64,000 nucleotides of DNA from Marinococcus halophilus. Lineage in GTDB: Bacteria > Bacillota > Bacilli > Bacillales > Marinococcaceae. Location: positions 62,001-126,000 of the forward strand of contig NZ_NPFA01000003.1 in assembly GCF_002265875.1 (NCBI RefSeq), in the 5' to 3' direction. Below are positions 42,091 to 52,558 of the stretch, one piece after another. Below the pieces are notes generated by a model that saw nothing but the letters and a program-made list of their open reading frames with translations, was not told the DNA's origin and did no database searches. Made by a program: the position numbers and the translations under genes. The first letter of the stretch is position 1. Every line of letters starts with the position of its first letter.

Positions 42091-44175
42091 TTATGAAGAA
42101 AAAACAATACTCCGAAAGCGGGCGAACCGTTCAATTTCTTTAGATAACAGTGTCATCTGCTGCAGTCTGTTTTGCTTTACCTGTTCATCTTCAGCCATAA
42201 CCATGACATGATCGAAGTAGGCGTTGATCGCTGGCGTCACTGCCTGAAGCGATTGATAAGCACCGGCCACGTCAGCCTGGTCGAGCCTGTCATCGAGCTG
42301 TTGATTCAAGGTTTTGCTTTTTTCGTAAAGCTCTCTTTCCTCTTCAGCCTGGAACAGCTCTGTTTGAATATCCGAGCCGCTATCTGTATTTTTTGCGATA
42401 TTGGTCACCCGGCTGAGGGCTTCCACCGTTTCTTTAAAGTCTGCTTCTTCGGCACGTGACTGAATAAATCCAGCTTTCTCTGTCACTACATCAATTCTTT
42501 CGCCAAGATGAAGCAGCACAGCATCCGCGATATCATGACGGATCCCCTCATCAAGGAGCTTCTGGCGGACACGCTGAACAAAGAAGTCTTCGAGGTCCTT
42601 CAAGACATCCGCCTCCTCCCGCTGGAGAAGAGAACGCTCTTTAATTTCATCCATTACAAGGACAATCAGCTGTTGAATCGTCAGCGGAAGGCGGTGCCCG
42701 TTGATTGTCTGGACAATACTTGCTGCCTGTCTTCTCAATCCGTGAGGGTCCTGGGAGCCGGTGGGCACCATCCCTACCCCAAAGCTTGAAATGATAGTAT
42801 CCATTTTATCCACTACACTAATGACCGCGCCTTCAATGTTTTCCGGCAGAGAATCGCCAGCAGCCTTGGGCTTGTAATGTTCTGCAACAGCTTCGGCAAC
42901 TGCTGTGTTTTCTCCTGCCAGAAGGGCATACTCTTTTCCCATAATACCCTGGAGTTCCGTAAATTCATCCACCATTAACGTAACGAGGTCGAATTTGGAA
43001 ATGTGGGCAGCGCGTTTGATGTTTTGCCCCTTTGTGCTGTCCAGCTGCAGATATTCTGCCAGCCGGGTGCTGACAGCTTCCACCCGCATTACCTTCTCAC
43101 CGACTGTACCGAGATTTTCCTGATAAATAACGTGATTTAATTTTTCTACCGCTTCATCCGGTGATAGCTTCTGATCTTCATCATAGAAGAACTGGGCATC
43201 CGCCAGGCGAGCACGAAGCACTTTTTCGTTCCCTTTCCGAACCTGGTCAAGATGTTCTGCGTTACCGTTTCGTACTGTAATGAAATATGAAAGAAGGCTG
43301 CCCTCATCATTTTCCACCGGGAAATACCGTTGGTGCTCTTTCATGGAGGTTACAAGCACCTCCCGCGGAATATTCAAATATGATTCGTCAAATGAGCCAT
43401 GCAGCGCGGTCGGATATTCCACAAGCTGATTCACTTCAGCAAGCAGCCCTTGATCGATCGGAATATGCCAGCTGTTTTCCGCTTCGATCTCTTCGATCTG
43501 GCTGCGGATCAGTTCTGTCCTTTCAGCAGCGTCTACAATGACATACTCCTCTTTTAGCTGCTGCTCATACGTTTCCGGTTTATGGATCGTTACCGCATTT
43601 CCCAAAAACCGGTGGCCGTGAGAAACATTTCCGGCTGTATGGCCTGTAATAGTGAACGGGATCACTGCTTCACCGTACAATGCAACGAGCCATTGAATCG
43701 GACGCACAAAGCGGAGCTCATGGCTTCCCCAGCGCATATTTTTTGGAAAAGCAAGCGATGTAATAATCGTTTTCATTTCCTGCAGCAGTTCTGTAGTTGA
43801 TTGTCCTTTATGTTCTTTTTCCACAAAAACGTATTCGGTGCCTTTGACCTCTTTAAAATACAGATCCCCCGCATCGACCTGCTGGCCTCTGGCAAATCCT
43901 AAAGCAGCCTTGCTCCAATCCCCTTCATCTGTGAGGGCAATTTTCTTGGCCGGGCCGCGGGCTTCCTCGACCATATCCTCCTGATAATCAGCCAGATCTT
44001 CCACGCGGAGCGCGAGCCGTCTCGGCGTGGAAAACATATGAACGGCACTATAGCTTAAGCGCTGTTCCTCCAGCCAGGTTTCTGTTTTTTCCTTCAGCTG
44101 CTTTACTGCCCCTTCCACAAAGCGGGCAGGCATTTCTTCCACGCCAATTTCAAGTAAAAAATGATTAGCTGCCAT
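42091..44175 (-). CDS. glyS: glycyl-tRNA synthetase beta subunit
   Basis: GlyS is the tRNA-binding subunit of the alpha2beta2 glycyl-tRNA synthetase. The 694-residue length is usual. It starts [18 protein letters not shown], has PTRW-like [35 protein letters not shown] and [18 protein letters not shown]-terminal anticodon-binding region contains [15 protein letters not shown]. The start overlaps glyQ by 11 bases and follows GCAGGAGGCG. Confidence 0.96.
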   Translation of the reverse strand: MAANHFLLEIGVEEMPARFVEGAVKQLKEKTETWLEEQRLSYSAVHMFSTPRRLALRVEDLADYQEDMVEEARGPAKKIALTDEGDWSKAALGFARGQQVDAGDLYFKEVKGTEYVFVEKEHKGQSTTELLQEMKTIITSLAFPKNMRWGSHELRFVRPIQWLVALYGEAVIPFTITGHTAGNVSHGHRFLGNAVTIHKPETYEQQLKEEYVIVDAAERTELIRSQIEEIEAENSWHIPIDQGLLAEVNQLVEYPTALHGSFDESYLNIPREVLVTSMKEHQRYFPVENDEGSLLSYFITVRNGNAEHLDQVRKGNEKVLRARLADAQFFYDEDQKLSPDEAVEKLNHVIYQENLGTVGEKVMRVEAVSTRLAEYLQLDSTKGQNIKRAAHISKFDLVTLMVDEFTELQGIMGKEYALLAGENTAVAEAVAEHYKPKAAGDSLPENIEGAVISVVDKMDTIISSFGVGMVPTGSQDPHGLRRQAASIVQTINGHRLPLTIQQLIVLVMDEIKERSLLQREEADVLKDLEDFFVQRVRQKLLDEGIRHDIADAVLLHLGERIDVVTEKAGFIQSRAEEADFKETVEALSRVTNIAKNTDSGSDIQTELFQAEEERELYEKSKTLNQQLDDRLDQADVAGAYQSLQAVTPAINAYFDHVMVMAEDEQVKQNRLQQMTLLSKEIERFARFRSIVFSS

Positions 44176-45061
44176 AATTCATCGCCTCCTGCTTCTGTAG
44201 CGGAAATCCTAGTTTTTCCCGTTCTTCATAATATGCCTTCCCGCATTTTCTTGCCAGATTGCGCACACGTGCAATATATCCAGTTCTTTCCGTCACTGAA
44301 ATCGCCCCGCGGGCATCGAGCAGATTAAACAAATGCGAGCATTTTAATACGTGGTCGTAGGCCGGCAGCACCAGCTTTTCATCAATCGCCCGTTCTGCTT
44401 CTTTTTCACTGGCGGCGAACTGATTCAACAGCAGCTCTTTATCCGCAATTTCAAACGAATACTTCGAATGCTCGTATTCTGCCTGCAAAAACATATCCCC
44501 GTACGAAACGCCCTGCACCCATTCCAGGTCAAACACATTTTCCTTGTCCTGAATATACGACGCCAGCCGTTCAATGCCGTACGTAATCTCAGCTGTCACC
44601 GGGTGAGCATCCATACCGCCGACGTGCTGGAAATATGTGAACTGAGTGATTTCCATGCCGTCGATCCACACTTCCCAGCCAAGGCCCCAGGCACTCAATG
44701 TTGGGGCTTCCCAGTTATCCTCCACAAAACGGATGTCGTGGGCAAGCGGGTCAATGCCAATGGCTTCCAGGCTTTTTAAATACAGCTCCTGGATATTGTC
44801 CGGCGAAGGCTTCATGACCACCTGAAACTGATGATGCTGATACAAACGGTTTGGGTTCTCTCCGTAACGGCCGTCTCCTGGCCGTCTCGAAGGCTCTACG
44901 TATGCTGCGTTCCACGGCTCGGGCCCGATGCTGCGCAAAAACGTCATCGGGTTCATCGTCCCCGCTCCCTTTTCCACGTCATAGGCCTGCATTATAATAC
45001 AATTCTGACTGGCCCAATAATTCTGCAATGTTAAAATCATTTCCTGTATGTTCATTGCCAT
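44165..45061 (-). CDS. glyQ: glycyl-tRNA synthetase alpha subunit
   Basis: GlyQ holds the class II catalytic site that activates glycine. The 298-residue protein has the motifs [55 protein letters not shown] and [22 protein letters not shown] at 45059-45061 is eight bases after AGAAGGGG; a GTG three codons upstream is less likely. It is preceded by a glycine-type T-box leader and cotranscribed with glyS. Confidence 0.96.
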   Translation of the reverse strand: MAMNIQEMILTLQNYWASQNCIIMQAYDVEKGAGTMNPMTFLRSIGPEPWNAAYVEPSRRPGDGRYGENPNRLYQHHQFQVVMKPSPDNIQELYLKSLEAIGIDPLAHDIRFVEDNWEAPTLSAWGLGWEVWIDGMEITQFTYFQHVGGMDAHPVTAEITYGIERLASYIQDKENVFDLEWVQGVSYGDMFLQAEYEHSKYSFEIADKELLLNQFAASEKEAERAIDEKLVLPAYDHVLKCSHLFNLLDARGAISVTERTGYIARVRNLARKCGKAYYEEREKLGFPLQKQEAMNYGS

Positions 45062-45096
45062 GTTAAACACCCCTTCTGCTTTTGGATTATTTCATT

Positions 45097-45133
45097 AAAA
45101 AAGTCCCTATACCTGTCACTCAGGTATAGGGAC
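45097..45133 (-). terminator. T-box terminator of glyQS
   Basis: A minus-strand hairpin GTCCCTATACCTG, loop AGTGA, and its complement is followed by TTTTTT. The 5' arm can alternatively pair to form the antiterminator with the T-box sequence upstream. Confidence 0.88.
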
Positions 45134-45313
45134 GGTTATTACCGCGGTTCCACCCTACTTGCTTTTAGGCACTATGACCGAAAAGCCGCTTTATCCATCA
45201 TACGCTCCAGAACGCCTTCACAACCTGTCAGCGTGCAGCTTTCACTATCCTGCACTCGCTAAGACTGAAGAAGATTGCTACTACTTTCTTTCCTTGCGCA
45301 TCGTTATGATTGT
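45097..45313 (-). promoter_or_regulatory. T-box riboswitch of glyQS
   Basis: The leader between promoter and glyQ contains the T-box core AGGGTGGAACCGCGG (complement of 45142-45156), whose UGGA loop pairs with the uncharged tRNA acceptor end. It is followed by the terminator at 45097-45133. Stem I lies further upstream. A GGC at the complement of 45214-45216 could be the glycine specifier, but I could not place the specifier loop with certainty. Uncharged tRNA-Gly should let transcription through. Confidence 0.9.
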
Positions 45314-45319
45314 ATTGAA

Positions 45320-45348
45320 ATAGTACTTAACATTTGCGAGTGTGTCAA
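45320..45348 (-). promoter_or_regulatory. sigma-A promoter of the glyQS leader
   Basis: TTGACA (45343-45348), 17-base spacer, TACTAT (45320-45325) on the minus strand, only five bases past the recO stop codon. Confidence 0.8.
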
Positions 45349-45352
45349 GCAC

Positions 45353-46102
45353 TCATTCGACGTTCCACTTTTCCATCTGTTCTAAAAAACGCCTCGCCTT
45401 TAAATGAATACCTGCGTATGAATCATAATAGCTGTTTAGGACATCCTTCAGCTCTTTTTTCGTTTCTGCCGATACAGAAACCGAACCGATCCGATGCACG
45501 TCAATATAGAAAAACGTCCGCAAAAGCCGCACCGTCTTCGGCTGAATGCGGAAGCGGTACGGATCGATTTCCCAGCAATGGTGGCAGAGAAATCCGGCTT
45601 CACGAATAGAGAAATGAAATGTTCCTTCCTGCCGGCCACAATTCACGCATCGGTCAATCACGGGCTGAATGCCCGCCACCGCAGTCATTTTCACTTCAAA
45701 GAGGCGGATAAGCACTTCGGCGTCCTCCCCTTCGTCGATACGCCTCAGAAGTTGCCAGAACAGCTCAAACAAATAGGGATTTCGTTCCTGGTCCACAGTA
45801 ACTTTATCAAGAAGTTCGGACAAATAGGAAGCGTAGGAAGTGAGAACGATGTCTTCGCGCACGCTGCGGAAAGAATCTGTTACATCTCCCTGGCTGAGTG
45901 TCCTCATTCCTTTACCTGGATAGTACACAAATGTTCCATAAACAAAGGGCTGCGAGATTGAACGCAGGCGGCTGCTTGGTTTCTTTGCCCCTTTGGCCAT
46001 CATCGCCATCTTGCCGTGCTCTCTTGTATATACTGTTAACACTACGTTGGATTCCCCGTACGAAGCAGTCCGCAAAACGATGCCTTCTGTTTTCTGAATC
46101 AT
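45353..46102 (-). CDS. recO: DNA repair protein RecO
   Basis: RecO helps load RecA onto SSB-coated DNA in the RecFOR pathway. The 249-residue protein has an OB-fold N terminus (TEGIVLRTASYGESNVVLTVYT) and the RecO motif GAKKPSSRL. A four-cysteine zinc finger (CVNCGRQEG and CHHC) lies near residues 155-175. It lies between era and glyQ; the small yqzL gene found there in B. subtilis is absent, since only 27 bases separate era from recO. Confidence 0.95.
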   Translation of the reverse strand: MIQKTEGIVLRTASYGESNVVLTVYTREHGKMAMMAKGAKKPSSRLRSISQPFVYGTFVYYPGKGMRTLSQGDVTDSFRSVREDIVLTSYASYLSELLDKVTVDQERNPYLFELFWQLLRRIDEGEDAEVLIRLFEVKMTAVAGIQPVIDRCVNCGRQEGTFHFSIREAGFLCHHCWEIDPYRFRIQPKTVRLLRTFFYIDVHRIGSVSVSAETKKELKDVLNSYYDSYAGIHLKARRFLEQMEKWNVE

Positions 46103-46129
46103 GCTGTTCCTCCGCTCACAGGCGTTTTC

Positions 46130-47032
46130 TTAATACTCGTCCTCGCGATATCCGTTCTCCCGAAGCAGATACGCACTGTTTCTCCAGTCTTTTTCCACCT
46201 TCACCCAAAGTTCCACGAATACCTTCGATCCAAGCATCGATTCAATATCTGCCCGGGCCCGCTGGCCGATTTCCTTGAGCATCGATCCCTGTTTGCCGAT
46301 AATAATGCCTTTTTGGGTCGGGCGCTCAACGACAATGGTAGCCGCCACATATACGGCCCCATTTTCACGCTCTTTCATTTCATCGATAACGACGGCGAGC
46401 GAATGCGGCACTTCCTCCCGGGTGAGCTGCAGAGCTTTTTCACGTATTAATTCACTTACAATAAACCGTTCCGGATGGTCGGTGACCTGATCTTCCGGAT
46501 AAAACTGAGGGCCTTCCTCGAGGTATTTGGTAAGTTCTTCGAGAAGCGTCGTCACGTTATTGCCGTTCAAAGCAGAAACCGGCACTACCTCAGCAAAATC
46601 ATACCGTTCGGAATAGCTTGCAATAACCTTGAGCAGTTCATCCGGATGGACTTTATCGATTTTATTTACGATTAAAAACACCGGTGTGTCTGTCCGCTTC
46701 AGTTTTTCGATAATATATTCTTCTCCGGGGCCGTAGGACTCGGACGCATCAATCAAATATAAAATAATATCGACGTCGTTCAGCGTCTGCAAAGCAGCAC
46801 GAACCATAAAATCGCCCAGCTTGTGCTTCGGTTTATGAATGCCCGGAGTATCGATAAAAACAACCTGGGATTCTTCCGTCGTATAGACTCCCTGGATTTT
46901 ATTTCTCGTGGTCTGTGCTTTGTCGCTCATGATCGCAATTTTTTGGCCAAGCACCTGATTCATTAATGTAGATTTTCCCGCATTGGGCCGCCCGATTAGA
47001 GCGGCAAATCCGGAACGATACGATTCACTCAT
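46130..47032 (-). CDS. era: GTPase Era
   Basis: Era is an essential GTPase that binds 16S rRNA and helps mature the small ribosomal subunit. The 300-residue protein has G1 [10 protein letters not shown]3 [11 protein letters not shown]4 NKID, and a C-terminal KH domain ([19 protein letters not shown]). The ribosome site AGAAGAGGG precedes ATG 47030-47032. It lies in the usual cluster ybeY-dgkA-cdd-era-recO. Confidence 0.97.
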   Translation of the reverse strand: MSESYRSGFAALIGRPNAGKSTLMNQVLGQKIAIMSDKAQTTRNKIQGVYTTEESQVVFIDTPGIHKPKHKLGDFMVRAALQTLNDVDIILYLIDASESYGPGEEYIIEKLKRTDTPVFLIVNKIDKVHPDELLKVIASYSERYDFAEVVPVSALNGNNVTTLLEELTKYLEEGPQFYPEDQVTDHPERFIVSELIREKALQLTREEVPHSLAVVIDEMKERENGAVYVAATIVVERPTQKGIIIGKQGSMLKEIGQRARADIESMLGSKVFVELWVKVEKDWRNSAYLLRENGYREDEY

Positions 47033-47061
47033 TGTTTTCCCTCTTCTTTCCTGCTTTCATA

Positions 47062-47457
47062 CTATAAATCCTCCGGGCCGAATGCTCCCGGGAGCAGCTC
47101 TTCCATTGTTGTTACTTTCATGTCACCCTGCAGGTTGCCTAAAACAATCCGGGCGTCCTTTGGCAGAAACTCAGAAAGCACCTGCCGGCAGGCGCCGCAT
47201 GGGGCGACCGGCCCTTTTGTATCGGCAATGACAGCTATCATTTTTCCACTGCGCATGCCCGTGCGCAGTGCACTGAATACGGCTGTCCGTTCTGCACAGT
47301 TGCTTAACCCATATGACGAGTTCTCAATATTGCATCCTTCGAACCATTCGCCGTTTTCCCCTACGAAAACCGCTCCAACCGGGAACTTGGAATACGGGAC
47401 ATATGCTTGTTCTCTTGCCTGTTTAGCCCGTTCAAGCAGTTCGTTTTCTATAGCCAA
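47062..47457 (-). CDS. cdd: cytidine deaminase
   Basis: The enzyme converts cytidine and deoxycytidine to uridine forms in pyrimidine salvage. The 131-residue tetrameric type has YSKFPVGAV, GCNIENSSYGLSNCAERTAVF (zinc Cys and catalytic Glu) and the second zinc pair PCGACRQVL. It is placed between dgkA and era. Confidence 0.96.
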   Translation of the reverse strand: MAIENELLERAKQAREQAYVPYSKFPVGAVFVGENGEWFEGCNIENSSYGLSNCAERTAVFSALRTGMRSGKMIAVIADTKGPVAPCGACRQVLSEFLPKDARIVLGNLQGDMKVTTMEELLPGAFGPEDL

Positions 47458-47473
47458 TGTTCTTCCCCCTTTG

Positions 47474-47857
47474 TCAGCTCAGCCATTCCCAAAGGAATGG
47501 CGCAAAAATCATCAATCCGATGGCAACAGCAAATACCGCGTAAATGAGCACCGCCCCGGCTGCAATATCTTTCACGTCTCCTGCGATTTTATTCCATTCC
47601 GGAGAAATCAAATTCACCAGGCGCTCCAGTGCTGAATTAACCATTTCGAGGACGAGCATGCCAGCGATCGCTAGTAAGAGAACGGTCCACTGCCATAATA
47701 CAATACCGCACAGCCAGCCCAGAAAGACAGCTGCTAGGCCAAAAAAGACATGGAAGCGCATATGACGCTCCTCCCGAAACGCCAGGCGTATGCCTTTTCC
47801 GGCAAACACAAATCCGTCTCTCCAGCGCTTGGGAAACAATTTATCGCGGTAGCCCAT
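47474..47857 (-). CDS. dgkA: undecaprenol/diacylglycerol kinase DgkA
   Basis: A 127-residue small membrane kinase that in Gram-positives phosphorylates undecaprenol, recycling the lipid carrier for cell wall synthesis. Three hydrophobic segments and the family motifs FAGKGIRLAFREERHMRFH, LEMVNSALERLVNLI and AGDVKDIAAGAVLI are present. ATG at 47855-47857 overlaps the ybeY end by 17 bases; a longer frame reading back through ybeY is only overlap. AAAGGA lies 12 bases upstream. Confidence 0.92.
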   Translation of the reverse strand: MGYRDKLFPKRWRDGFVFAGKGIRLAFREERHMRFHVFFGLAAVFLGWLCGIVLWQWTVLLLAIAGMLVLEMVNSALERLVNLISPEWNKIAGDVKDIAAGAVLIYAVFAVAIGLMIFAPFLWEWLS

Positions 47858-48302
47858 ACGCTTCAAGAATCCTTTCCTGACGCGAAAACATTCTCTCTTC
47901 TTCCTCTTTTTCCATATGATCGTAACCAAGCAGATGCAGCAGGCCGTGAACAGCCAGAAACCCCAGTTCCCTTTCAAATGAGTGCTCGTACTCTTCCGCC
48001 TGTTCCCGAGCCTTTGGGATGCTGATAATAATATCTCCAAGCAGGTTCGGGATGCCTTCGGCCTGCGGCTGGATCTCGTCGTCATTCAATGCAAACGAAA
48101 TCACGTCCGTCGGACGGTCAATTTCCCGGTATTCTCTGTTGACTGTTTGAATCATTTCATTGTCTACAAAGCTTACGGAAACTTCCGACCCGTCTACGAC
48201 TCCTTCCTCTTCACATGCGAACTGCAGTATATTCTGTACCAGCTCCCAGTGTTTTGACTCTACTCGCTCCGTCTCATCCACCATATCCACTTCAATACTC
48301 AC
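47841..48302 (-). CDS. ybeY: endoribonuclease YbeY
   Basis: A zinc-dependent RNase for 16S rRNA 3' processing and ribosome quality control. The 153-residue protein has the signature HGLLHLLGYDHMEKEEEERMF with the three zinc histidines and RPTDVISFAL. The start is GTG at 48300-48302, preceded by GGGGGTGG. Only 16 bases separate it from phoH, so the pgpH gene found between them in B. subtilis is missing. Confidence 0.95.
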   Translation of the reverse strand: MSIEVDMVDETERVESKHWELVQNILQFACEEEGVVDGSEVSVSFVDNEMIQTVNREYREIDRPTDVISFALNDDEIQPQAEGIPNLLGDIIISIPKAREQAEEYEHSFERELGFLAVHGLLHLLGYDHMEKEEEERMFSRQERILEAYGLPR

Positions 48303-48318
48303 ACGTGTCCACCCCCGG

Positions 48319-49323
48319 CTAGTTGTTTGTTGGTTTGTCCGGCCGGTTCACCGTACGCTTTGGATCGCCTTCTTCCTGTTCATAGGCATCCAGAATCTGC
48401 TGCACTAGTGTATGCCGGACAACATCTGTCGCTTCGAGATAAACGAATCCGATATGATCAATGCTTCTTAAAATTCGGGCTGCAACCTTCAAACCAGATT
48501 GCTGTCCTTTTGGAAGATCAATCTGGGTGAGGTCTCCGTTGACAATCATTTTTGAACCAAAGCCCAGCCTTGTTAAAAACATCTTGATCTGCTCTTTCGT
48601 CGTATTTTGTGCTTCATCAAGAATAACGAAAGCATCATCAAGCGTCCGCCCTCTCATGTAAGCAAGCGGGGCTACTTCAATCGTACCCCGTTCCATGAGC
48701 CGCTGTGTATGCTCCGCCCCAAAAATATTATGCAGGGCATCATACAGCGGGCGCAGGTACGGATCCACTTTTTCTTTTAAATCTCCCGGGAGAAACCCAA
48801 GGCTTTCTCCGGCTTCCACCGCCGGCCGGGTTAACACAATTCGTTTCACCCGTCCTTCTTTTAAGGCATTGACCGCCATCACTACTGCCAAATAGGTTTT
48901 ACCTGTCCCTGCCGGACCTACACCGAATATCATATCCTTACGGCGGATTTGATCGATATATTCCTTCTGTCCTAAGGTTTTAATCATGACTGGCTTGCCT
49001 TCAGCGTTTATAGCGATCTGTTCCTGAAATAAATCTTCAAGCTTTTCAAGCTTTCCTTCCTCGGCAAGCTGCGCTGCATAAACGACATCCCGTTCTGAAA
49101 TCCGCACCCGTTTTTTCAAAAGTCTCGCTAATGCTTCAATCACTTCTTCCACCAGTGCCGCTTGTTTTTCATCGCCTTCCACGATCAGTGATCCACCGCG
49201 GGTAATTATTGAAACATCCAATTTTTCTTCAAGCCTTTCAATGTGCACGTCATTGGGGCCGAACAGCTGCTGGATGTCATTCATTTCATTCACTTGTAAT
49301 TCTAGCGTTTTCTTTTCGGTCAA
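48319..49323 (-). CDS. phoH: PhoH-like ATPase
   Basis: A 334-residue P-loop ATPase of the PhoH family, linked to RNA metabolism together with YbeY. There is an N-terminal KH-like part (residues about 10-80). The ATPase domain follows, with FGVGPAGTGKTYLAVV, LTRPAVEAGESLGFLPGDL, AYMRGRTLDDAFVILDEAQNTT and GDLTQIDLP. The start is TTG at 49321-49323 with GAGGAG 11 bases upstream. The 160-base gap before it (49324-49483) holds the promoter region and the terminator of the next gene. Confidence 0.94.
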   Translation of the reverse strand: MTEKKTLELQVNEMNDIQQLFGPNDVHIERLEEKLDVSIITRGGSLIVEGDEKQAALVEEVIEALARLLKKRVRISERDVVYAAQLAEEGKLEKLEDLFQEQIAINAEGKPVMIKTLGQKEYIDQIRRKDMIFGVGPAGTGKTYLAVVMAVNALKEGRVKRIVLTRPAVEAGESLGFLPGDLKEKVDPYLRPLYDALHNIFGAEHTQRLMERGTIEVAPLAYMRGRTLDDAFVILDEAQNTTKEQIKMFLTRLGFGSKMIVNGDLTQIDLPKGQQSGLKVAARILRSIDHIGFVYLEATDVVRHTLVQQILDAYEQEEGDPKRTVNRPDKPTNN

Positions 49324-49453
49324 TATAGCTCAGTCTCCTCGAATATATTATCATATCCTTGCTCTCATCAGTTTTTACGTTAGTATGCTAACTCTACTCT
49401 ACCACCACGCTTTAGGTGTTGCAAAAATTAGCAGACATTTTACGTAATTGAAG

Positions 49454-49485
49454 CAAAAAAAGAGCCTGATCTGAAGACCAGGCTT
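49454..49485 (-). terminator. terminator after the unknown gene of the floA operon
   Basis: Minus-strand AAGCCTG, loop and CAGGCTCTT with a T-run. It starts within the last codons of the gene at 49484-50113 and ends the nfeD-floA operon. Confidence 0.75.
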
Positions 49486-50113
49486 ACTCATTGCTGCTTT
49501 TTTTGGTGGAACGGTGCGGCGCGACTATCTCACGCGACATTGTTGATTGCCGCTGGTAAGGATAGCCGCTGCGTCTTGTAACCGGCGGACTGAGAACCTC
49601 CGCCCACACAAGTCCATTCGCTGCTTCTTTTTTGTTTATTGCATGCGGATTTCTCCGTCTTCCACCGATTTCTCCCTCTGACATGACGCTGCCATGTTCA
49701 GCAGATTGTCTTGAAGCACGCTCAAGACGCTGGCTTGCATTCTTTTTTTGCTGCTGCAGCTCTTCACGGCGTTTTTCGTATTCTTTTAAAGCTGCGCTTT
49801 TATTCTGAGGTTCATCTGCCTCTTCCTTGTACAGCTCTGCCTCTGCTTCCGGCACCCGGCGGGTGGGATGACTGCCGGAACGTCCGGAAGGATCATTCTG
49901 AGGACGGTTCGGTGTGTTTTCTTTCCGGGCGTTTTCAAATTCCTCAAACAAGTCCTCAAGTTTTCCGAAAGCACCGCCCCGTTTCTTCGAATCGCTGCCA
50001 CTGCCGTCCTGCTGCTGGCTGCTGTCCCCCCGGCCCATAAACGTAATCAAACCGCCGAAGAGCAGCAGTAAAATCCACAGGTTATTAAACACTAGTTCAA
50101 ATAGCTGCTCCAT
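49484..50113 (-). CDS. unknown membrane-anchored, mostly disordered protein in the floA operon
   Basis: A 209-residue protein of no family I recognise. One N-terminal membrane segment (FNNLWILLLLFGGLITFMG) is followed by a long hydrophilic, low-complexity region with many Gly, Ser, Glu, Lys and Gln. A predicted coiled coil (EYEKRREELQQQKKNASQR) lies near residue 115-140. The C-terminal motif LVWAEVLSPPVTRR resembles the ILGPPR tails of small Bacillus membrane proteins. ATG at 50111-50113 follows GAAGGTG. It takes the place of yqfB-yqfC-yqfD after floA, so a role with the FloA/NfeD membrane assembly is possible. Confidence 0.7.
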   Translation of the reverse strand: MEQLFELVFNNLWILLLLFGGLITFMGRGDSSQQQDGSGSDSKKRGGAFGKLEDLFEEFENARKENTPNRPQNDPSGRSGSHPTRRVPEAEAELYKEEADEPQNKSAALKEYEKRREELQQQKKNASQRLERASRQSAEHGSVMSEGEIGGRRRNPHAINKKEAANGLVWAEVLSPPVTRRSGYPYQRQSTMSREIVAPHRSTKKSSNE

Positions 50114-50147
50114 CGCTTTATTCACCTTCTTCTACGGGCAAAGTCCC

Positions 50148-51158
50148 TTAATTATCGGTGTGCGGACGGCTATACGGTCCGTTTTGATCGTCGTCTTTAC
50201 CGGATTTACTGATCGATTCACGCATATCTGTATCAGACATTACATTTTGAATATTCATGTAATCCATAACACCAAGATTTCCGGAACGCAGTGCTTCCGC
50301 CATTGCCATTGGTACTTCTGCTTCGGATTCGGTAACTTTCGCGCGCATTTCTTCTACACGTGCTTTCATTTCCTGCTCTTGGGCTACAGCCATCGCACGA
50401 CGTTCTTCGGCTTTTGCCTGGGCGATGTTTTTATCTGCTTCCGCCTGGTCCGTCTGCAGTTCTGCGCCGATGTTCTTGCCGATATCAATATCGGCTATAT
50501 CAATGGATAAAATCTCAAAAGCCGTACCTGAGTCCAAGCCTTTGGAAAGAACCGTCTGGGAAATGCTGTCCGGGTTTTCCAATACTTGCTTATGGTTTTG
50601 GGATGAACCGATCGTTGAAACAATGCCTTCACCAACCCGGGCGATGACGGTATCTTCACCAGCGCCCCCCACGAGACGGTCAATGTTTGCCCGTACGGTT
50701 ATTCTTGCTTTTGCTTTCACTTCAATACCATCCATTGCAACACCGGCGATAAACGGTGTTTCAATAACTTTCGGGTTAACGCTCATCTGTACAGCTTCCA
50801 GTACGTCACGGCCGGCAAGGTCAATGGCGGCACAACGCTCAAATGTAAGTTCAATATTTGCACGCTGGGCAGCAATTAAGGCGTTGACCACCCGGTCCAC
50901 GTTACCACCGGCCAGATAGTGGCCTTCAAGCTTGTTCAGTTCAATATCAAGTCCGGCTTTTTCCGCTTTAATCAACGGGTTTACTACTCTTGACGGAATA
51001 ACCCTCCGGAGCCGCATACCGACCAGTTGGAAAATACCTACTTTCACCCCTGCTGCAAGCGCCGAAATCCAAAGCGCAACTGGTACAAAAGTAAATAGAA
51101 TGACGAGTGCTATTAAAATAATAGCTAATACAACAACGAGACCTAAATCAATGCCCAT
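50148..51158 (-). CDS. floA: flotillin-like protein FloA
   Basis: A scaffold of functional membrane microdomains. The 336-residue protein has an N-terminal hairpin membrane segment ([24 protein letters not shown]), an SPFH/DUF domain ([49 protein letters not shown]) and a C-terminal coiled coil rich in Glu and Ala ([22 protein letters not shown]). The length matches B. subtilis FloA (YqfA). It follows the nfeD gene at 51160 by one base, as in Bacillus. Confidence 0.95.
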   Translation of the reverse strand: MGIDLGLVVVLAIILIALVILFTFVPVALWISALAAGVKVGIFQLVGMRLRRVIPSRVVNPLIKAEKAGLDIELNKLEGHYLAGGNVDRVVNALIAAQRANIELTFERCAAIDLAGRDVLEAVQMSVNPKVIETPFIAGVAMDGIEVKAKARITVRANIDRLVGGAGEDTVIARVGEGIVSTIGSSQNHKQVLENPDSISQTVLSKGLDSGTAFEILSIDIADIDIGKNIGAELQTDQAEADKNIAQAKAEERRAMAVAQEQEMKARVEEMRAKVTESEAEVPMAMAEALRSGNLGVMDYMNIQNVMSDTDMRESISKSGKDDDQNGPYSRPHTDN

Positions 51159-51159
51159 G

Positions 51160-52515
51160 TTATGATTCCCTTCTTTCTTTGTTAGAGTATGGCTTTACTA
51201 CAACACGCGTGCCTTCTACACGCACTACCTGCACATCGTCTCCGCGGTCAAGATAGCGGCCGTCTGAAACAACATCGATTTTTTCACCGTCAATATCTAC
51301 CGCGCCGGTAGGATGCAGCGGGGTTAATGCTGTTCCTTTCCTGCCTAATAAATCTTTTCTGCTTTCACTCGACACGTATCCTTCCTTCGAAGAGAAAGTA
51401 TCCTGCAGGACCAGCTTTTTCATCGGCCCCCGTTTTCCAAAGCCAACCACCATGACTACCGCTGCAATGATAGCCGCTACGGCTGCCAGCGCCACGGAAA
51501 TTGCCATGACCGAAACAGAAAACGAGGACATAAATAAGCTGCCGACAACTGCCCCTATACCTAATATACCAAAAATTCCAAAACCAGGAACAAAGAATTC
51601 TACCAGCAGTAATATTAAGCCGACGCCAAACAGAAGCAGCCCTTCGAAGCCAGCAAACCCGGCAATCATATGACCAAAAAAGAAAAGTCCTAAAGACGCA
51701 AGGCCGATACCTCCAAAAATGCCAAAGCCCGGCGAAAACACTTCAAGTATTAACCCGATCATGCCGACGCTCAGTAAAATCGGGATTACATAGGGACTGG
51801 TCACCCATCTGGCTATCTGCTCGGCTGCACTGATGTCTGCTTCTTCTACTGCCGCGTCTCCCAGGTTCATCTGGCTGAGAAGATCCTCTCTGCTGTCAGC
51901 AATGTATTCTGCATAACCTACTTCCTCAGAAGCTGCCTCCGAGGCTGTAAGCGTTAACAGCTCGCCTTCACCGGCACGGTAATCAGGCAGATCCACTCCA
52001 GGATCGGCCATGGCTTCTGCATACACCGGATCTCTGTCATTTGATTCAGCAGCATTGACCATATTGGATACCCAGGCTGATTGAGCCTTATCAGATGCTG
52101 CGTTACCTGAGCCGTCAATAACCTGGGCTGCTCCCATTTCCGTGTCAGGTGCCATCGCAATTTCGTCAGCACTCAGAGCCAGAAATGCCCCTGCTGACAT
52201 CGCCTGTTCCGTTACGTATGCTGTCGTTGGAATAGACGTTTCATTAATAATTGAAGCAATCTCTCCTGCGGCATCTACCGCACCACCAGGAGTGTCAAGC
52301 TCAAAAATAATCCGGTCGGCTTCCGCTTCTTCTGCTTCCTCTACCGATCGTTCCAAAAATGCAGCCATTCCCTGCTCCACGGTCTGCTCAACCGGAATAA
52401 CGTACACTGTCTGATTTTCACCAGCTCCCTGTACAGAAGCTGGAAGCCACGCGGCCATCGTAAAAAGAATCGCAAGAAAGACAGCCAGCCATCTGCTTTT
52501 TCTCTGCTCCACCAT
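51160..52515 (-). CDS. nfeD: NfeD with ClpP-like protease domain (YqeZ-type)
   Basis: A 451-residue membrane serine protease of the NfeD/STOPP type. It has an N-terminal signal/anchor segment, a ClpP-like domain with the Ser motif [22 protein letters not shown] and an upstream [15 protein letters not shown]. Several membrane spans ([20 protein letters not shown]) and a C-terminal NfeD OB-fold domain ([20 protein letters not shown]) follow. ATG at 52513-52515 has GGGAGGAGGG upstream. It is the first gene of nfeD-floA-unknown, under a sigma-W-type promoter. Confidence 0.9.
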   Translation of the reverse strand: MVEQRKSRWLAVFLAILFTMAAWLPASVQGAGENQTVYVIPVEQTVEQGMAAFLERSVEEAEEAEADRIIFELDTPGGAVDAAGEIASIINETSIPTTAYVTEQAMSAGAFLALSADEIAMAPDTEMGAAQVIDGSGNAASDKAQSAWVSNMVNAAESNDRDPVYAEAMADPGVDLPDYRAGEGELLTLTASEAASEEVGYAEYIADSREDLLSQMNLGDAAVEEADISAAEQIARWVTSPYVIPILLSVGMIGLILEVFSPGFGIFGGIGLASLGLFFFGHMIAGFAGFEGLLLFGVGLILLLVEFFVPGFGIFGILGIGAVVGSLFMSSFSVSVMAISVALAAVAAIIAAVVMVVGFGKRGPMKKLVLQDTFSSKEGYVSSESRKDLLGRKGTALTPLHPTGAVDIDGEKIDVVSDGRYLDRGDDVQVVRVEGTRVVVKPYSNKERRES

Positions 52516-52558
52516 TATCCCTCCTCCCGTTCAATAGTTATATGTCTATATTCTTATG

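Noticed and set aside
47858-48085. N-terminal extension of dgkA to 203 codons
   Set aside because: The added residues come from reading ybeY in another frame. The start at 47857 gives the normal DgkA length.
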